From positions 1-64,000 of the forward strand of contig DYKQ01000001.1 in NCBI GenBank assembly GCA_020722545.1: DNA of 64,000 nt, in the 5' to 3' direction. Below, in pieces: positions 44,436 to 53,454 of the stretch (positions are counted from its first letter, which is position 1; every line of letters starts with the position of its first letter). Under the pieces are notes generated by a model. It ran no database searches and was not told where the DNA came from. It was given only the letters and a program-made list of their open reading frames with translations. This stretch comes from Thiomonas intermedia. GTDB taxonomy: Bacteria > Pseudomonadota > Gammaproteobacteria > Burkholderiales > Burkholderiaceae_C. Made by a program: the position numbers and the translations under genes.

Positions 44436-45286
44436 GCGTCCAGCCGCATTCCGTTGGACAGACCGTGGTGCGGGGCGGCCTGGAGCCCGTCGCCCCGACG
44501 GAAGCCGCGCGGACGCCTTCTGCCCCCTCGATCCGCGCGGCGACAGGTCCGGAGCTCGACGTTCAGCATCTGCAGAAACGCTATGCCGGTCGGCAGGTGG
44601 TGCGCGACGTCAGCTTCAGCGTGCGCTGCGGCGAGGTGGTCGGTCTGCTGGGGCCGAACGGCGCGGGCAAGACCACGTCGTTCTACATGATCGTCGGTCT
44701 GGTGCGGCCCGACGCGGGGCGCATCCACATCGACGGCCAGGACGTGAGCGATTCTCCGATGCATCGCCGTGCGCGCTTGGGGCTGTCGTATCTGCCGCAG
44801 GAGGCGTCGATCTTCCGCCGCATGACGGTGGCCGAGAACGTGAGGGCGGTGCTGGAATTGCAGCGCGACGCCCAAGGGCGCCGCCTGGGCAAGGCCGAAA
44901 TCCGCGAACGCGAAGATCATCTCTTGCGCGAACTGCACGTCGAGCATCTGCGTGACAGCCCCGCCCCGGCGCTTTCGGGCGGCGAGCGGCGGCGGGTGGA
45001 AATCGCCCGCGCTCTGGCCACGCAGCCGCGCTTCATCCTGCTCGACGAGCCGTTTGCCGGCATCGATCCGATTGCGGTCATCGAGATTCAGCGCATCGTT
45101 CAGTTCCTGAAAGAGCAGGGCATCGGCGTGCTGATCACCGACCACAATGTGCGCGAAACGCTGGGCATCTGTGACCGGGCCTGCATCATCAGCGAAGGAC
45201 AGGTGCTGGCGCAGGGCGACCCGCAATCCATCATCGACAACCCCGCGGTACGCAAGGTGTACCTCGGTGAAAACTTCCGCATGTAA
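44432..45286 (+). CDS. lptB: LPS export ABC transporter ATP-binding protein LptB (TTG start)
   Basis: [64 protein letters not shown]. Confidence 0.95.
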   Translation: MSVQPHSVGQTVVRGGLEPVAPTEAARTPSAPSIRAATGPELDVQHLQKRYAGRQVVRDVSFSVRCGEVVGLLGPNGAGKTTSFYMIVGLVRPDAGRIHIDGQDVSDSPMHRRARLGLSYLPQEASIFRRMTVAENVRAVLELQRDAQGRRLGKAEIREREDHLLRELHVEHLRDSPAPALSGGERRRVEIARALATQPRFILLDEPFAGIDPIAVIEIQRIVQFLKEQGIGVLITDHNVRETLGICDRACIISEGQVLAQGDPQSIIDNPAVRKVYLGENFRM

Positions 45287-45292
45287 GCCGCG

Positions 45293-46807
45293 ATGAAGCC
45301 GTCGTTAAACCTGCGCCTGTCCCAGCATCTCGCGCTCACGCCGCAACTGCAGCAGTCCATCCGGCTGCTGCAACTCTCCACACTCGAACTCACGCAGGAA
45401 ATCGAGGGTCTGCTCGAATCCAATCCCTTCCTCGAATCTGAAGAAGAGCAAGAGGCGCCTGCCGCCGCGCCGACATCCGAGTCGCCAGCGCCTTTAACGC
45501 CCGACTCGTCTCAGACGTCGGTCGAAGGGCATGACAACGCCGCCGAGCCCGCCGCTGAGTTGCAACTCGACACGCAGGACTGGACGGCCAGCAGCGGCGA
45601 AACCGATCACGGTGCGGATACCGATGCCGACGCCGATTCCTGGGTCAGTTCAGGCCAGTCCGCCAGCGGGGGTGACGACGACGAATTCAGCGCGCTCGAC
45701 ATCGCCTCCGAACCCCTCGATCTGCGCGACCACCTGCGCGGCCAGTTGGCCGGGCTCGCGCTGAGCGCCACCGACCGCGCGGCCGCCGAAGCCATCATCG
45801 ACTCGCTCGACGACGACGGCTACCTGCCCGACACCCCGCTGGAACTGGCGCAGGCCCTCGCCCCCGCGGCAGATGCCGAGCAGCTCGAAGACCTGGCCGA
45901 GGCGCTCACCACGGCCATGCGTCTGATTCAGAGCTTCGACCCGGCCGGTGTCGCCGCCCACGATCTGCCCGACTGTCTCTGCCTGCAGCTTCAGCGCCAG
46001 CCGTCTTGCCCCGTGCGCGACCTCGCCTTGCAGATTTGCCGCGGCGGTCATCTCGATCTGCTGGCCAAGCGCGACTGGCGCAAGCTCGAACGCCAGCTCG
46101 AAGCCGATGAAGCCGCGCTGCGCTTGGCGCAGCAACGCATCGCCCAGCTCGACCCCCATCCCGGGGGCGCATTCCGCCGCGATGACGCGCAGGCCGTGAC
46201 CCCTGATGTGATCGCCCGCAAAACGCCGCAAGGCTGGGTGGCGCAGCTCAACGCCGAGGTCATGCCCCGGCTGCGCGTGAACCAGATCTACGCCGACGCC
46301 TTGCGCCGCGCGCGCGACAGCGGCGGCGCCATGCAGGGACAGCTTCAGGAGGCGCGCTGGTTCGTGAAAAACGTGCAGCAGCGTTTCGAGACCATTCAGC
46401 GCGTGTCGCAGACCATCGTCGAGCGCCAGCAGCGATTTTTCGACTTCGGCCCCGTGGCCATGCGGCCCATGGTGCTGCGCGAAATCGCCGACGAGCTCGG
46501 GCTGCACGAATCGACCATTTCGCGCGTGACCACGCAGAAGTTCATGCTCACCCCCTTCGGCACGGTCGAGCTGAAATACTTTTTCGGCTCAGGCCTGAGC
46601 ACCGATACCGGGGGCAACACCTCATCCACCGCGGTACGCGAGATCATCCGCCGCCTGGTGGCCGAAGAAGACAGCGCCAAGCCCTTGTCCGACAGCGAAC
46701 TGGCCGAACGCCTCACGCAGCAGGGCGTGAAGGTGGCGCGGCGCACCGTGGCCAAATACCGCGAGGCGCTGCGCATCCCTCCCGCCAACCTGCGCAAGAG
46801 CGGCTGA
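45293..46807 (+). CDS. rpoN: RNA polymerase sigma-54 factor
   Basis: N-terminal Gln-rich region LRLSQHLALTPQLQQSIRLLQLSTLELTQEIEGLLESNPFLE; RpoN box ARRTVAKYREALRIPPANLRK. Confidence 0.97.
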   Translation: MKPSLNLRLSQHLALTPQLQQSIRLLQLSTLELTQEIEGLLESNPFLESEEEQEAPAAAPTSESPAPLTPDSSQTSVEGHDNAAEPAAELQLDTQDWTASSGETDHGADTDADADSWVSSGQSASGGDDDEFSALDIASEPLDLRDHLRGQLAGLALSATDRAAAEAIIDSLDDDGYLPDTPLELAQALAPAADAEQLEDLAEALTTAMRLIQSFDPAGVAAHDLPDCLCLQLQRQPSCPVRDLALQICRGGHLDLLAKRDWRKLERQLEADEAALRLAQQRIAQLDPHPGGAFRRDDAQAVTPDVIARKTPQGWVAQLNAEVMPRLRVNQIYADALRRARDSGGAMQGQLQEARWFVKNVQQRFETIQRVSQTIVERQQRFFDFGPVAMRPMVLREIADELGLHESTISRVTTQKFMLTPFGTVELKYFFGSGLSTDTGGNTSSTAVREIIRRLVAEEDSAKPLSDSELAERLTQQGVKVARRTVAKYREALRIPPANLRKSG

Positions 46808-46864
46808 GGGCCCGCAGCCCTTAGCGGAGCCAGTCGCTCACCTTGCGCTAAGTCGTCCTCTCCA

Positions 46865-46915
46865 GAATGCCGTTGTCGCGCCACACGCGACGCCACGACA
46901 ACGCAAACGGCATTC
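46865..46915. promoter_or_regulatory. Nested inverted repeats upstream of the COG4705-like gene
   Basis: GAATGCCGTT...AACGGCATTC (10/10) enclosing GTCGCG...CGCGAC. Confidence 0.5.
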
Positions 46916-46927
46916 AGGGAGTTCATC

Positions 46928-47737
46928 ATGCAAAACGCAGCAAAAATCTCGCAGCCCGATTGGGCGCTGGCGGTCAAGGTTCCGGTCGTCATCACGCTTT
47001 ACTTCTGGCTGATCAAAATCATGGCCACCACGGTGGGCGAAACCGCCGCAGACTATCTGGCCGTGGATCTGCATCTGGGCCTGGTCGCCACCAGCGCGGT
47101 GATGACCCTCTTGTTCATCGGTGTGCTGACGGCGCAGATGCGCGCCAGCCGTTACGTTCCCTGGCTTTACTGGTTGACGGTGACGCTCATCAGCGTGGTG
47201 GGCACCTTGCTTACCGACAATCTGACCGATCAGTTGGGCGTGCCGCTGCCGGTGAGCACAGCCCTGTTTGCGCTGGCCTTGCTGGCGACGTTTGCGATCT
47301 GGTGGGGTAGCGAGCGTGATCTGTCGATCCACAGCATTGCCACGCCAAAACGAGAAGGGTTTTACTGGGCGACGATTCTGTTCACCTTTGCGCTGGGTAC
47401 TGCCGGAGGCGATCTGGCCGCTGAGCGGCTGCAACTCGGCTATGCCTTGTCGGCCTTGTTGTTTGGCGGCGCCATTGCGCTGACGGCAGCGGCCTACTAC
47501 ATCTTCAAGGTCGGCGCCGTGACCACGTTCTGGATCGCTTATATCCTCACCCGTCCGCTGGGAGCGACCTTGGGGGACTGGTTGTCCAAACCCGGTACTG
47601 AAGGAGGGTTCGGTCTGGGAACCATGGGAACCAGCGCCCTGTTCCTGGTCACGATTCTGGCCCTGGTGATTTACCTCACTGCGACACGGCGAGACCAGTT
47701 GCAGATGAGTTCAGCCCCAAGTTCAACCCTCTCCTGA
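46928..47737 (+). CDS. COG4705-like repeat membrane protein
   Basis: About eight TM segments; KVPVVITLYFWLIKIMATTVGETAADYL and internal duplicate (AVTTFWIAYILTRPLGATLGDWLSKP). Confidence 0.8.
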   Translation: MQNAAKISQPDWALAVKVPVVITLYFWLIKIMATTVGETAADYLAVDLHLGLVATSAVMTLLFIGVLTAQMRASRYVPWLYWLTVTLISVVGTLLTDNLTDQLGVPLPVSTALFALALLATFAIWWGSERDLSIHSIATPKREGFYWATILFTFALGTAGGDLAAERLQLGYALSALLFGGAIALTAAAYYIFKVGAVTTFWIAYILTRPLGATLGDWLSKPGTEGGFGLGTMGTSALFLVTILALVIYLTATRRDQLQMSSAPSSTLS

Positions 47738-49267
47738 CTTCCTGCGGGCGGCTTGGAGCGCGCGCTGCAAACCGGTGCGGGCCTGCTTGAAGGCATCGTG
47801 TATGGCATGTTCGCCGAACGCGTTGGGCAATGACGGCTGAGTGGTTGGGTCGCTGATGATCCAGCGCGCCAGCCGCAGGGTGTCGAGCGCATTGCCCAGG
47901 TCGGTTTGCAGGACGCTGGTGAGTTTGAGCCAGGCTTTGCCTTCGTCGCCCAGCGACTGGCCGATCCAGGGGGTCAGCCATTCCAGCGCATAACGCAATT
48001 GCTTGGCGCGCAGACGCAGGGCGTGCAGTGCGCTCCAGGGGGCGTCGAGCGGCGTCGCGGCGAAGCCGTCCCAGATGGCCAGCAGTTCGGCCCAGCGCAG
48101 CGGGTGCAAATGCAGGTCGTCGCGGTGAAAGCGCAGCAGACGCCGGGCCAGTTGTTCGGTGGACATCTCGGCGGCAATGATCCGGCCGCCGCTCCAGCAC
48201 TCGGCCCAGCGCGTCTGCGCCAGCAGCACGCGGCCGAAGCGGGCGCTGCGCAGATAGGCCAGCAGGGCTTGAAGACGCGCCTGGCGGCGCTGGGCGAGAC
48301 CGTCGCGCACAGTGTCGGGTGTGCTGGTCTGTTCAAGGCAGACGTCGACGTCGCGCACCGCGCCCAGCAGTTGTCCGGCCCAGCGCCATTCGTCGCGCAG
48401 CCAGCGGCAGGCCGCGCGTTGCGACTTCGGCCCCGTGGTCTGGAACAGCCGCAGCAGCACCCGCAGTCGGCGCAACTGCAGCCGCATCTGGTGCACGGTT
48501 TCGGGCAGGGCCTGGTCGTGCAACAGATCGGCGCCGACGGCAATGACGGCGGTTGCCTGCTGCAGCACGTCGGCCACGGCCTGCCCGCCCTGTTCATGCG
48601 CGGGCAGTTCGCGGGCGAGCGCGGGCAGTTGCAGCGTGGCGGCGCCCGCGGCAATCGCTGCGAGCTGAAGCTTGCTGACGGGTGAGATCAGCAGCGGCAG
48701 GTCTTGCGCCAGGGCCCAGGCGAGGTCGAAAGCGTGGAGCCAATGACCGCTGATGAACTCGATCTCCAGCTCGCTGATCAAGAGGCTGGGCGCGTCTGGG
48801 GTGACGCCGCCCAGCGCCTGTCCGTCATCGAGGCAGACCTCAAGTTGCGAGCCTTCCCAATCGACCCGCCATAGGGTGCGTTGTACCCGTGTGCCGAGCA
48901 CCGCCTGCAACTGGCTGGCGAGGGCATCAAGGTCGCCCAGGCGGGCCAGTGGCGTCTCGCTCAGGCGTTGCAGCGACGCGGCGTCGGGCGTGTCGGCGTC
49001 GATGTCGAACTCCCATTCGCCGCGCGCGAGCTGCAGGCCCTGCGCCGGGCTGCTCTTGAGGGTGAGAATGCGCCGTCCGTCGCCCGTGTGTCGTACCCGC
49101 AGGGCCAGGCCAGCTTGACGCAGGGTGTGCGCTGGGGTGTCGAAGTACCAGGTTTGCAGCGCCTGGACGCGGGGCGGCTGCGCCATTGATTGCAAGACTG
49201 GATGGCGGCGCACGACATCAAACAGGGCGGGATCGAGTCGGAATTTGAGTTCGCGTTCCTGGCTCAT
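47723..49267 (-). CDS. CYTH-CHAD domain protein
   Basis: N-terminal CYTH (MSQERELKFRLDPALF...YFDTPAHTLRQAGLALRVRHTG); C-terminal CHAD (VHQMRLQLRRLRVLLRLF, LRLRAKQLRYALEWL). Confidence 0.92.
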   Translation of the reverse strand: MSQERELKFRLDPALFDVVRRHPVLQSMAQPPRVQALQTWYFDTPAHTLRQAGLALRVRHTGDGRRILTLKSSPAQGLQLARGEWEFDIDADTPDAASLQRLSETPLARLGDLDALASQLQAVLGTRVQRTLWRVDWEGSQLEVCLDDGQALGGVTPDAPSLLISELEIEFISGHWLHAFDLAWALAQDLPLLISPVSKLQLAAIAAGAATLQLPALARELPAHEQGGQAVADVLQQATAVIAVGADLLHDQALPETVHQMRLQLRRLRVLLRLFQTTGPKSQRAACRWLRDEWRWAGQLLGAVRDVDVCLEQTSTPDTVRDGLAQRRQARLQALLAYLRSARFGRVLLAQTRWAECWSGGRIIAAEMSTEQLARRLLRFHRDDLHLHPLRWAELLAIWDGFAATPLDAPWSALHALRLRAKQLRYALEWLTPWIGQSLGDEGKAWLKLTSVLQTDLGNALDTLRLARWIISDPTTQPSLPNAFGEHAIHDAFKQARTGLQRALQAARRKSGEG

Positions 49268-49405
49268 GGCGAGGGATTGTTCGAGGGAAGGAGGGTGTCA
49301 TTTGACCTGCTCGCCACGAGTGAAACAAGTCACGGCGTCAAGTGGGTGGCGATATTTTTCGTGACATTCACCAGATTGACATATTGAAGCTATGCAATTC
49401 GCGAC

Positions 49406-50356
49406 ATGGTGATCCAAACCCTGTCCCGAATGATGCGCAGCAGTGCCGTGATTCCGCAAGACGGCGCCGCGGCGGGAACCCAGCGCACGGCTGCCCACAT
49501 CGACGCTCTGCAAGCCGGCGGTGAAGGCGAGCCGGAGTTGAAATGGCGCACTCTGTGGCTGTCCGACATTCACCTCGGCACGCGCGACTGCAAGGCGCCG
49601 CAGCTGCTCGAATTTCTGCGGCATTGCAGCGCTGACACCATCTACCTGGTGGGCGACATCATCGACGGCTGGCAGCTCAAGAAAAAGGGCATCTACTGGC
49701 CGCAGCCGCACAACGACGTGGTGCAGAAGCTGTTGCGCAAGGCGCGCAAGGGCACGCGGGTGGTGTTCGTGCCGGGCAACCATGACGAGTTCGCGCGGCC
49801 CTACGACGGGCTGCATTTCGGCGGAATCGAAGTCATCAACCAGGTGCGGCACGTCACCGCCGACGGCCGCACCCTGCTGGTGGTGCACGGCGACCTGTTC
49901 GACAGCGTGGTGCTGTACGCCAAGTGGCTGGCGCACCTGGGCGACGCCGCTTACATGTTCACCCTCAAGCTCAATCGCTGGCTCAATTACGCGCGGCTCA
50001 AACTCGGCCTGCCGTACTGGTCGCTGTCGCAGTTCCTCAAACACAAGGTGAAGGCGGCGGTGAACACCATCTCCAGTTTCGAGACCTTGCTCAGCGAAGA
50101 AGCGCGACGCCAGCAATGCGACGGCGTGGTCTGCGGCCATATTCACCGCGCCGAGCTGCGCAGCGAAGACCGGCAGATCTACGCCAACTGCGGCGACTGG
50201 GTGGAGAGCCTCACCGCGCTGGCCGAAGACTTCGACGGCCGCCTCAAGCTGCTGCACTGGAATGCCGGGCTGCAGGTGCTGACGGAGCTGGCGCCGCAGA
50301 CCGCAACGTCTCCCGCCCCTTTGCATCCCTCCCCCACACAACCCGTCCACGCATGA
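49406..50356 (+). CDS. Calcineurin-like metallophosphoesterase, PlcP-type (often annotated as UDP-2,3-diacylglucosamine diphosphatase)
   Basis: WLSDIHLGTRDCKAPQLLEFLRH, YLVGDIIDGW, WPQPHNDVVQKLLRKARKGTRVVFVPGNHDEF, VHGDLFDSVV, VCGHIHRAEL. Confidence 0.88.
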   Translation: MVIQTLSRMMRSSAVIPQDGAAAGTQRTAAHIDALQAGGEGEPELKWRTLWLSDIHLGTRDCKAPQLLEFLRHCSADTIYLVGDIIDGWQLKKKGIYWPQPHNDVVQKLLRKARKGTRVVFVPGNHDEFARPYDGLHFGGIEVINQVRHVTADGRTLLVVHGDLFDSVVLYAKWLAHLGDAAYMFTLKLNRWLNYARLKLGLPYWSLSQFLKHKVKAAVNTISSFETLLSEEARRQQCDGVVCGHIHRAELRSEDRQIYANCGDWVESLTALAEDFDGRLKLLHWNAGLQVLTELAPQTATSPAPLHPSPTQPVHA

Positions 50357-51471
50357 TCGCTTCCGCTGTCGCTCCCCAAGTGGCCGCCGCGGCCGAAAAG
50401 CCCTGGCCCGCCGCCGCTGGCACGCTGCCGCTGCGCATCCTCATCGTTACCGACGCCTGGGAGCCGCAGGTCAACGGCGTGGTGCGCACCCTCAAGACCA
50501 CCATCGGGCAGCTGCGCGACATGGGGCAGGTGGTCGAGGTGGTGGAGCCGGGCAGTTTTCGCACCATTGCCTGCCCGACCTATCCCGAAATCCGCCTCAG
50601 CCTGTGGCCGCGGTCGCGCATCATGCAGCGGGTGACCGAGTTCATGCCCGACGTGGTGCATGTCGCCACCGAAGGGCCGCTGGGCCAGGCCGCGCGGCGC
50701 ATCGCACGGCGTCTGGACATTCCGCTGACCACGGCGTATCACACCCGCTTTCCCGAATACGTCCAGGCCCGCTTTCGTGTGCCGCTGGGCTGGACTTATG
50801 CCTATCTGCGCCGATTTCACAACGCCGGCCGCGCCGTGCTGGCGCCCACGCAAGTGGTGCAGCGCGATCTGCAAGAACATGGTTTTCGCAATGTGCGGCT
50901 GTGGTCGCGCGGGGTGGATCACCGCATGTTCTACCCGCGCGAAGGTGAACGGCTGGATGGCACGCCGCCCATTTTTCTGTACGTAGGCCGGGTGGCGGTG
51001 GAGAAGAACATCGACGCCTTCCTGCAACTTGATCTGCCGGGCACCAAATGGGTGGTGGGTGAAGGGCCGGAGATGGAGCGCATCCGCAAGCAATACCCCG
51101 GCGTGCGCTTTCTCGGCGTGCTCACGCAGGACGAACTCGCCAAGGTCTATTCCGGCGCCGATGTGTTCGTGTTCCCGAGCAAGACCGACACCTTCGGGCT
51201 GGTGCTGATCGAGGCGATGGCCTGCGGCTGCCCGGTGGCGGCGTTTCCCGTGACCGGCCCGCTGGACGTGATCGGTGAGAGCCCGGCCGGTGCGCTCGAC
51301 AACGACCTCAAGGCCGCCTGCCTGCGCGCCCTGCAGATTCCGCGCAGCGCGGCGCTGGCGCATGCGCGCAAATTCACCTGGGAGGCGGCCTCGCGGCAGT
51401 TTCTCGATCATCTGCGCAAGGCGGTGCGCGAAAGTAGTGCAGCTAATAGTGCGACGCAAACGGCGCACTGA
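50353..51471 (+). CDS. Glycosyltransferase family 1/4-type (PlcP-linked Agt-like)
   Basis: LRILIVTDAWEPQVNGVVRTLKTT; HVATEGPLGQAARRIARRLDIPLTTAYHTRFPEYVQAR; FVFPSKTDTFGLVLIEAMACGCPVAAFPVTGPLDVIG. Confidence 0.9.
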   Translation: MIASAVAPQVAAAAEKPWPAAAGTLPLRILIVTDAWEPQVNGVVRTLKTTIGQLRDMGQVVEVVEPGSFRTIACPTYPEIRLSLWPRSRIMQRVTEFMPDVVHVATEGPLGQAARRIARRLDIPLTTAYHTRFPEYVQARFRVPLGWTYAYLRRFHNAGRAVLAPTQVVQRDLQEHGFRNVRLWSRGVDHRMFYPREGERLDGTPPIFLYVGRVAVEKNIDAFLQLDLPGTKWVVGEGPEMERIRKQYPGVRFLGVLTQDELAKVYSGADVFVFPSKTDTFGLVLIEAMACGCPVAAFPVTGPLDVIGESPAGALDNDLKAACLRALQIPRSAALAHARKFTWEAASRQFLDHLRKAVRESSAANSATQTAH

Positions 51472-51631
51472 GAGGGTGTGAACAAATCCGCCATGTCCGC
51501 TCTTCGCGCCCAAACACCCCCGCTCGGCGTTGCAAATGCGCGCCGTGCCGACGGGCACGGCTGTGCTTTGCGCCTTGATCGGAGGCGTTTGGGCGCGCTG
51601 CTCGGCCACGCCGGATTCATTCACACCCTCT
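51471..51631. repeat. 161-bp imperfect palindrome (giant hairpin/MITE-like element)
   Basis: Outer arms AGAGGGTGTGAA...TTCACACCCTCT; middle GCGCCCAAAC.CC / GG.GTTTGGGCGC; inner GCCGTGCC...GGCACGGC, all centred near 51551. Confidence 0.8.
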
Positions 51632-51637
51632 GAACCC

Positions 51638-52060
51638 ATGGCCCAGCAGCGCGAACGCGCGCCCCTCCCCAAGCCGCAGGCGGCGCCCAATCCCTACAAA
51701 ACCCGCACCGGGCTTTCGCGCGTGTATCACGCGGGCATCAACTCCATGAGTGGCCTGCGCGCTGCGTGGCAGACCGAGTCGGCGTTTCGCCAGGAGCTCA
51801 CGCTGGCCCTCATCCTGCTGCCGCTGGCGCTGTGGCTCGGGCGCACCTGGACCGAGCGGGCCGTACTCGCAGGCAGCGTGCTGCTGGTGCTCATTGTCGA
51901 GCTGCTCAACACCGCCATCGAGTACACCGTCGATCGCGTCTCGCTGGAGCGACACGATCTGAGCAAGACCGCCAAAGACCTGGGCAGCGCCGCCGTGCTG
52001 CTCACCCTGCTGCTGTGCGTGTTGATCTGGGCGGCTGTGCTGCTGCCGCGCTGGGTCTGA
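51638..52060 (+). CDS. dgkA: Diacylglycerol kinase (prokaryotic DgkA)
   Basis: GLSRVYHAGINSMSGLRAAWQTESAFRQE; VLIVELLNTAIEYTVDRVSLERHDLSKTAKDLGSAAVLL. Confidence 0.95.
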   Translation: MAQQRERAPLPKPQAAPNPYKTRTGLSRVYHAGINSMSGLRAAWQTESAFRQELTLALILLPLALWLGRTWTERAVLAGSVLLVLIVELLNTAIEYTVDRVSLERHDLSKTAKDLGSAAVLLTLLLCVLIWAAVLLPRWV

Positions 52061-52139
52061 GTCCGGCCGGGTCCGAGTCAGCATCGCTGCGCGCTCTTGC
52101 CTAAGATGGGCGTCATGGAAAACCGACGCCGCCCCGCCT

Positions 52140-52472
52140 TTGCACGCCTCGCCTTTGCACCGCATTGCCCGCGTGTTTGAACAACTGCGCGCCGACCAGC
52201 TCGACGTGCTGGCGCAGGTTCACGCCCCGCAGGCCACGTTTGAAGACCCGTTCAACCGCGTGCAGGGGCTGCACGCCATCACGGCGCAGTTTGCGCATAT
52301 GTACGCCAAACTGCATGCGCCGCGTTTTGTGGTGAACGAGGTCACGTCAGCGCAAAACCACGTCGGCTGGATGTCCTGGGATTTCCACTTCGCGCTGCGC
52401 AAGGGCGCGTCTGCGCAGGTCGTGGCCGACGCCGTGATGCGACGGCTGAAACGCGCTGCCGCTACTGGCTGA
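52140..52472 (+). CDS. SnoaL-like/NTF2-fold protein, possibly internally deleted or degraded
   Basis: YAPQATFEDPFNRVQGLHAITAQFAHMYAKLHAPRFVV...WMSWDFHFAL-type region; only TTG starts in frame; abrupt transition to AVMRRLKRAA. Confidence 0.6.
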   Translation: MHASPLHRIARVFEQLRADQLDVLAQVHAPQATFEDPFNRVQGLHAITAQFAHMYAKLHAPRFVVNEVTSAQNHVGWMSWDFHFALRKGASAQVVADAVMRRLKRAAATG

Positions 52473-52479
52473 ACAGGCT

Positions 52480-53445
52480 CTAATCGAGCCAGCCCTTTTT
52501 GCGGAAAAACCAGAAAGGCGCGATGACCGAGAACACCATCAGCGCCAGGGCGAAGGGGTAGCCGAGGGGCCAGTCGAGTTCGGGCATGTGTTTGAAATTC
52601 ATGCCGTAGATGCTGGCGATGAGCGTGGGCGGCAGCATGGCTACCGAGGCCACCGAAAAAATCTTGATGACCTTGTTCTGGTTGATGTTGATGAAGCCGA
52701 CCGTGGCGTCCATCAGGAAGTTGATCTTGTCGAACAGAAAGGCGGTGTGGCCGTCGAGCGAGTCGAGGTCGCGCAGGATCTGCCGCGCCTCCTGCGACTG
52801 ATCGGCGCTGAGATGGCGGCTGCGCAGCAGAAAACTCAGCGCGCGGCGGGTGTCCATCACATTGCGGCGGATGCGGCCGTTCAGGTCTTCCTGCTGCGCA
52901 ATGCCGGTGAGCGCCTGCGAGGCGTCCTGGTCGCTGGGGCGCGGCTTGAGGATGTGCGCGCCGATGGCCTCCAGATCGTCGTAAATGCCTTCGAGCGTAT
53001 CGGCGGAATATTCGGCGTCGGTGAGGTAGAGCGCGAGCAGCACGTCGGTGGCGTTTTCAATCAGCCCGGGCATGCGCCGCGCCCGCAGCCGCAGCAGGCG
53101 AAACACGGTGAGATCGTGCGTGTGGATGGAAAACAGCACGCTGCCGTGAATGATGAAGGCCACGCGCTCGTTGCGCGGACGCTCTTCGTCGCTGATGAGA
53201 AAGTCGGAACGCAGGTGGAGCTGGTTGTCGTCCTCCTCTTCGTAGAACCGCGCGGATTCTTCCAGATCCTGATCGAGGACGTCGGCGGGGATGGTCAGGC
53301 CGAAGCGGGCCTCGACCCAGCCGAGCTCGCGTGGATCGGCCGATTCGAGATCGACCCAGACGGGCTGCAGCTCCGCGAGGCTTTGCGGGTCGCCGATTTC
53401 CTGCTGCACCAGGCGACCATTCTTGAGGGTGAACACATTGAGCAT
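52480..53445 (-). CDS. corA: CorA-family magnesium/cobalt transporter
   Basis: IYGMNFKHMPELDWPLGYPFALALMVFS (GMN motif, C-terminal TMs). Confidence 0.92.
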   Translation of the reverse strand: MLNVFTLKNGRLVQQEIGDPQSLAELQPVWVDLESADPRELGWVEARFGLTIPADVLDQDLEESARFYEEEDDNQLHLRSDFLISDEERPRNERVAFIIHGSVLFSIHTHDLTVFRLLRLRARRMPGLIENATDVLLALYLTDAEYSADTLEGIYDDLEAIGAHILKPRPSDQDASQALTGIAQQEDLNGRIRRNVMDTRRALSFLLRSRHLSADQSQEARQILRDLDSLDGHTAFLFDKINFLMDATVGFININQNKVIKIFSVASVAMLPPTLIASIYGMNFKHMPELDWPLGYPFALALMVFSVIAPFWFFRKKGWLD

Positions 53446-53454
53446 AGGGCTGCA

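Noticed and set aside
49362-49382. TGACAT direct repeats upstream of the PlcP-like gene as a Pho box
   Set aside because: 15-nt spacing does not match the 11-nt periodicity of canonical Pho boxes; retained only as a motif to test.
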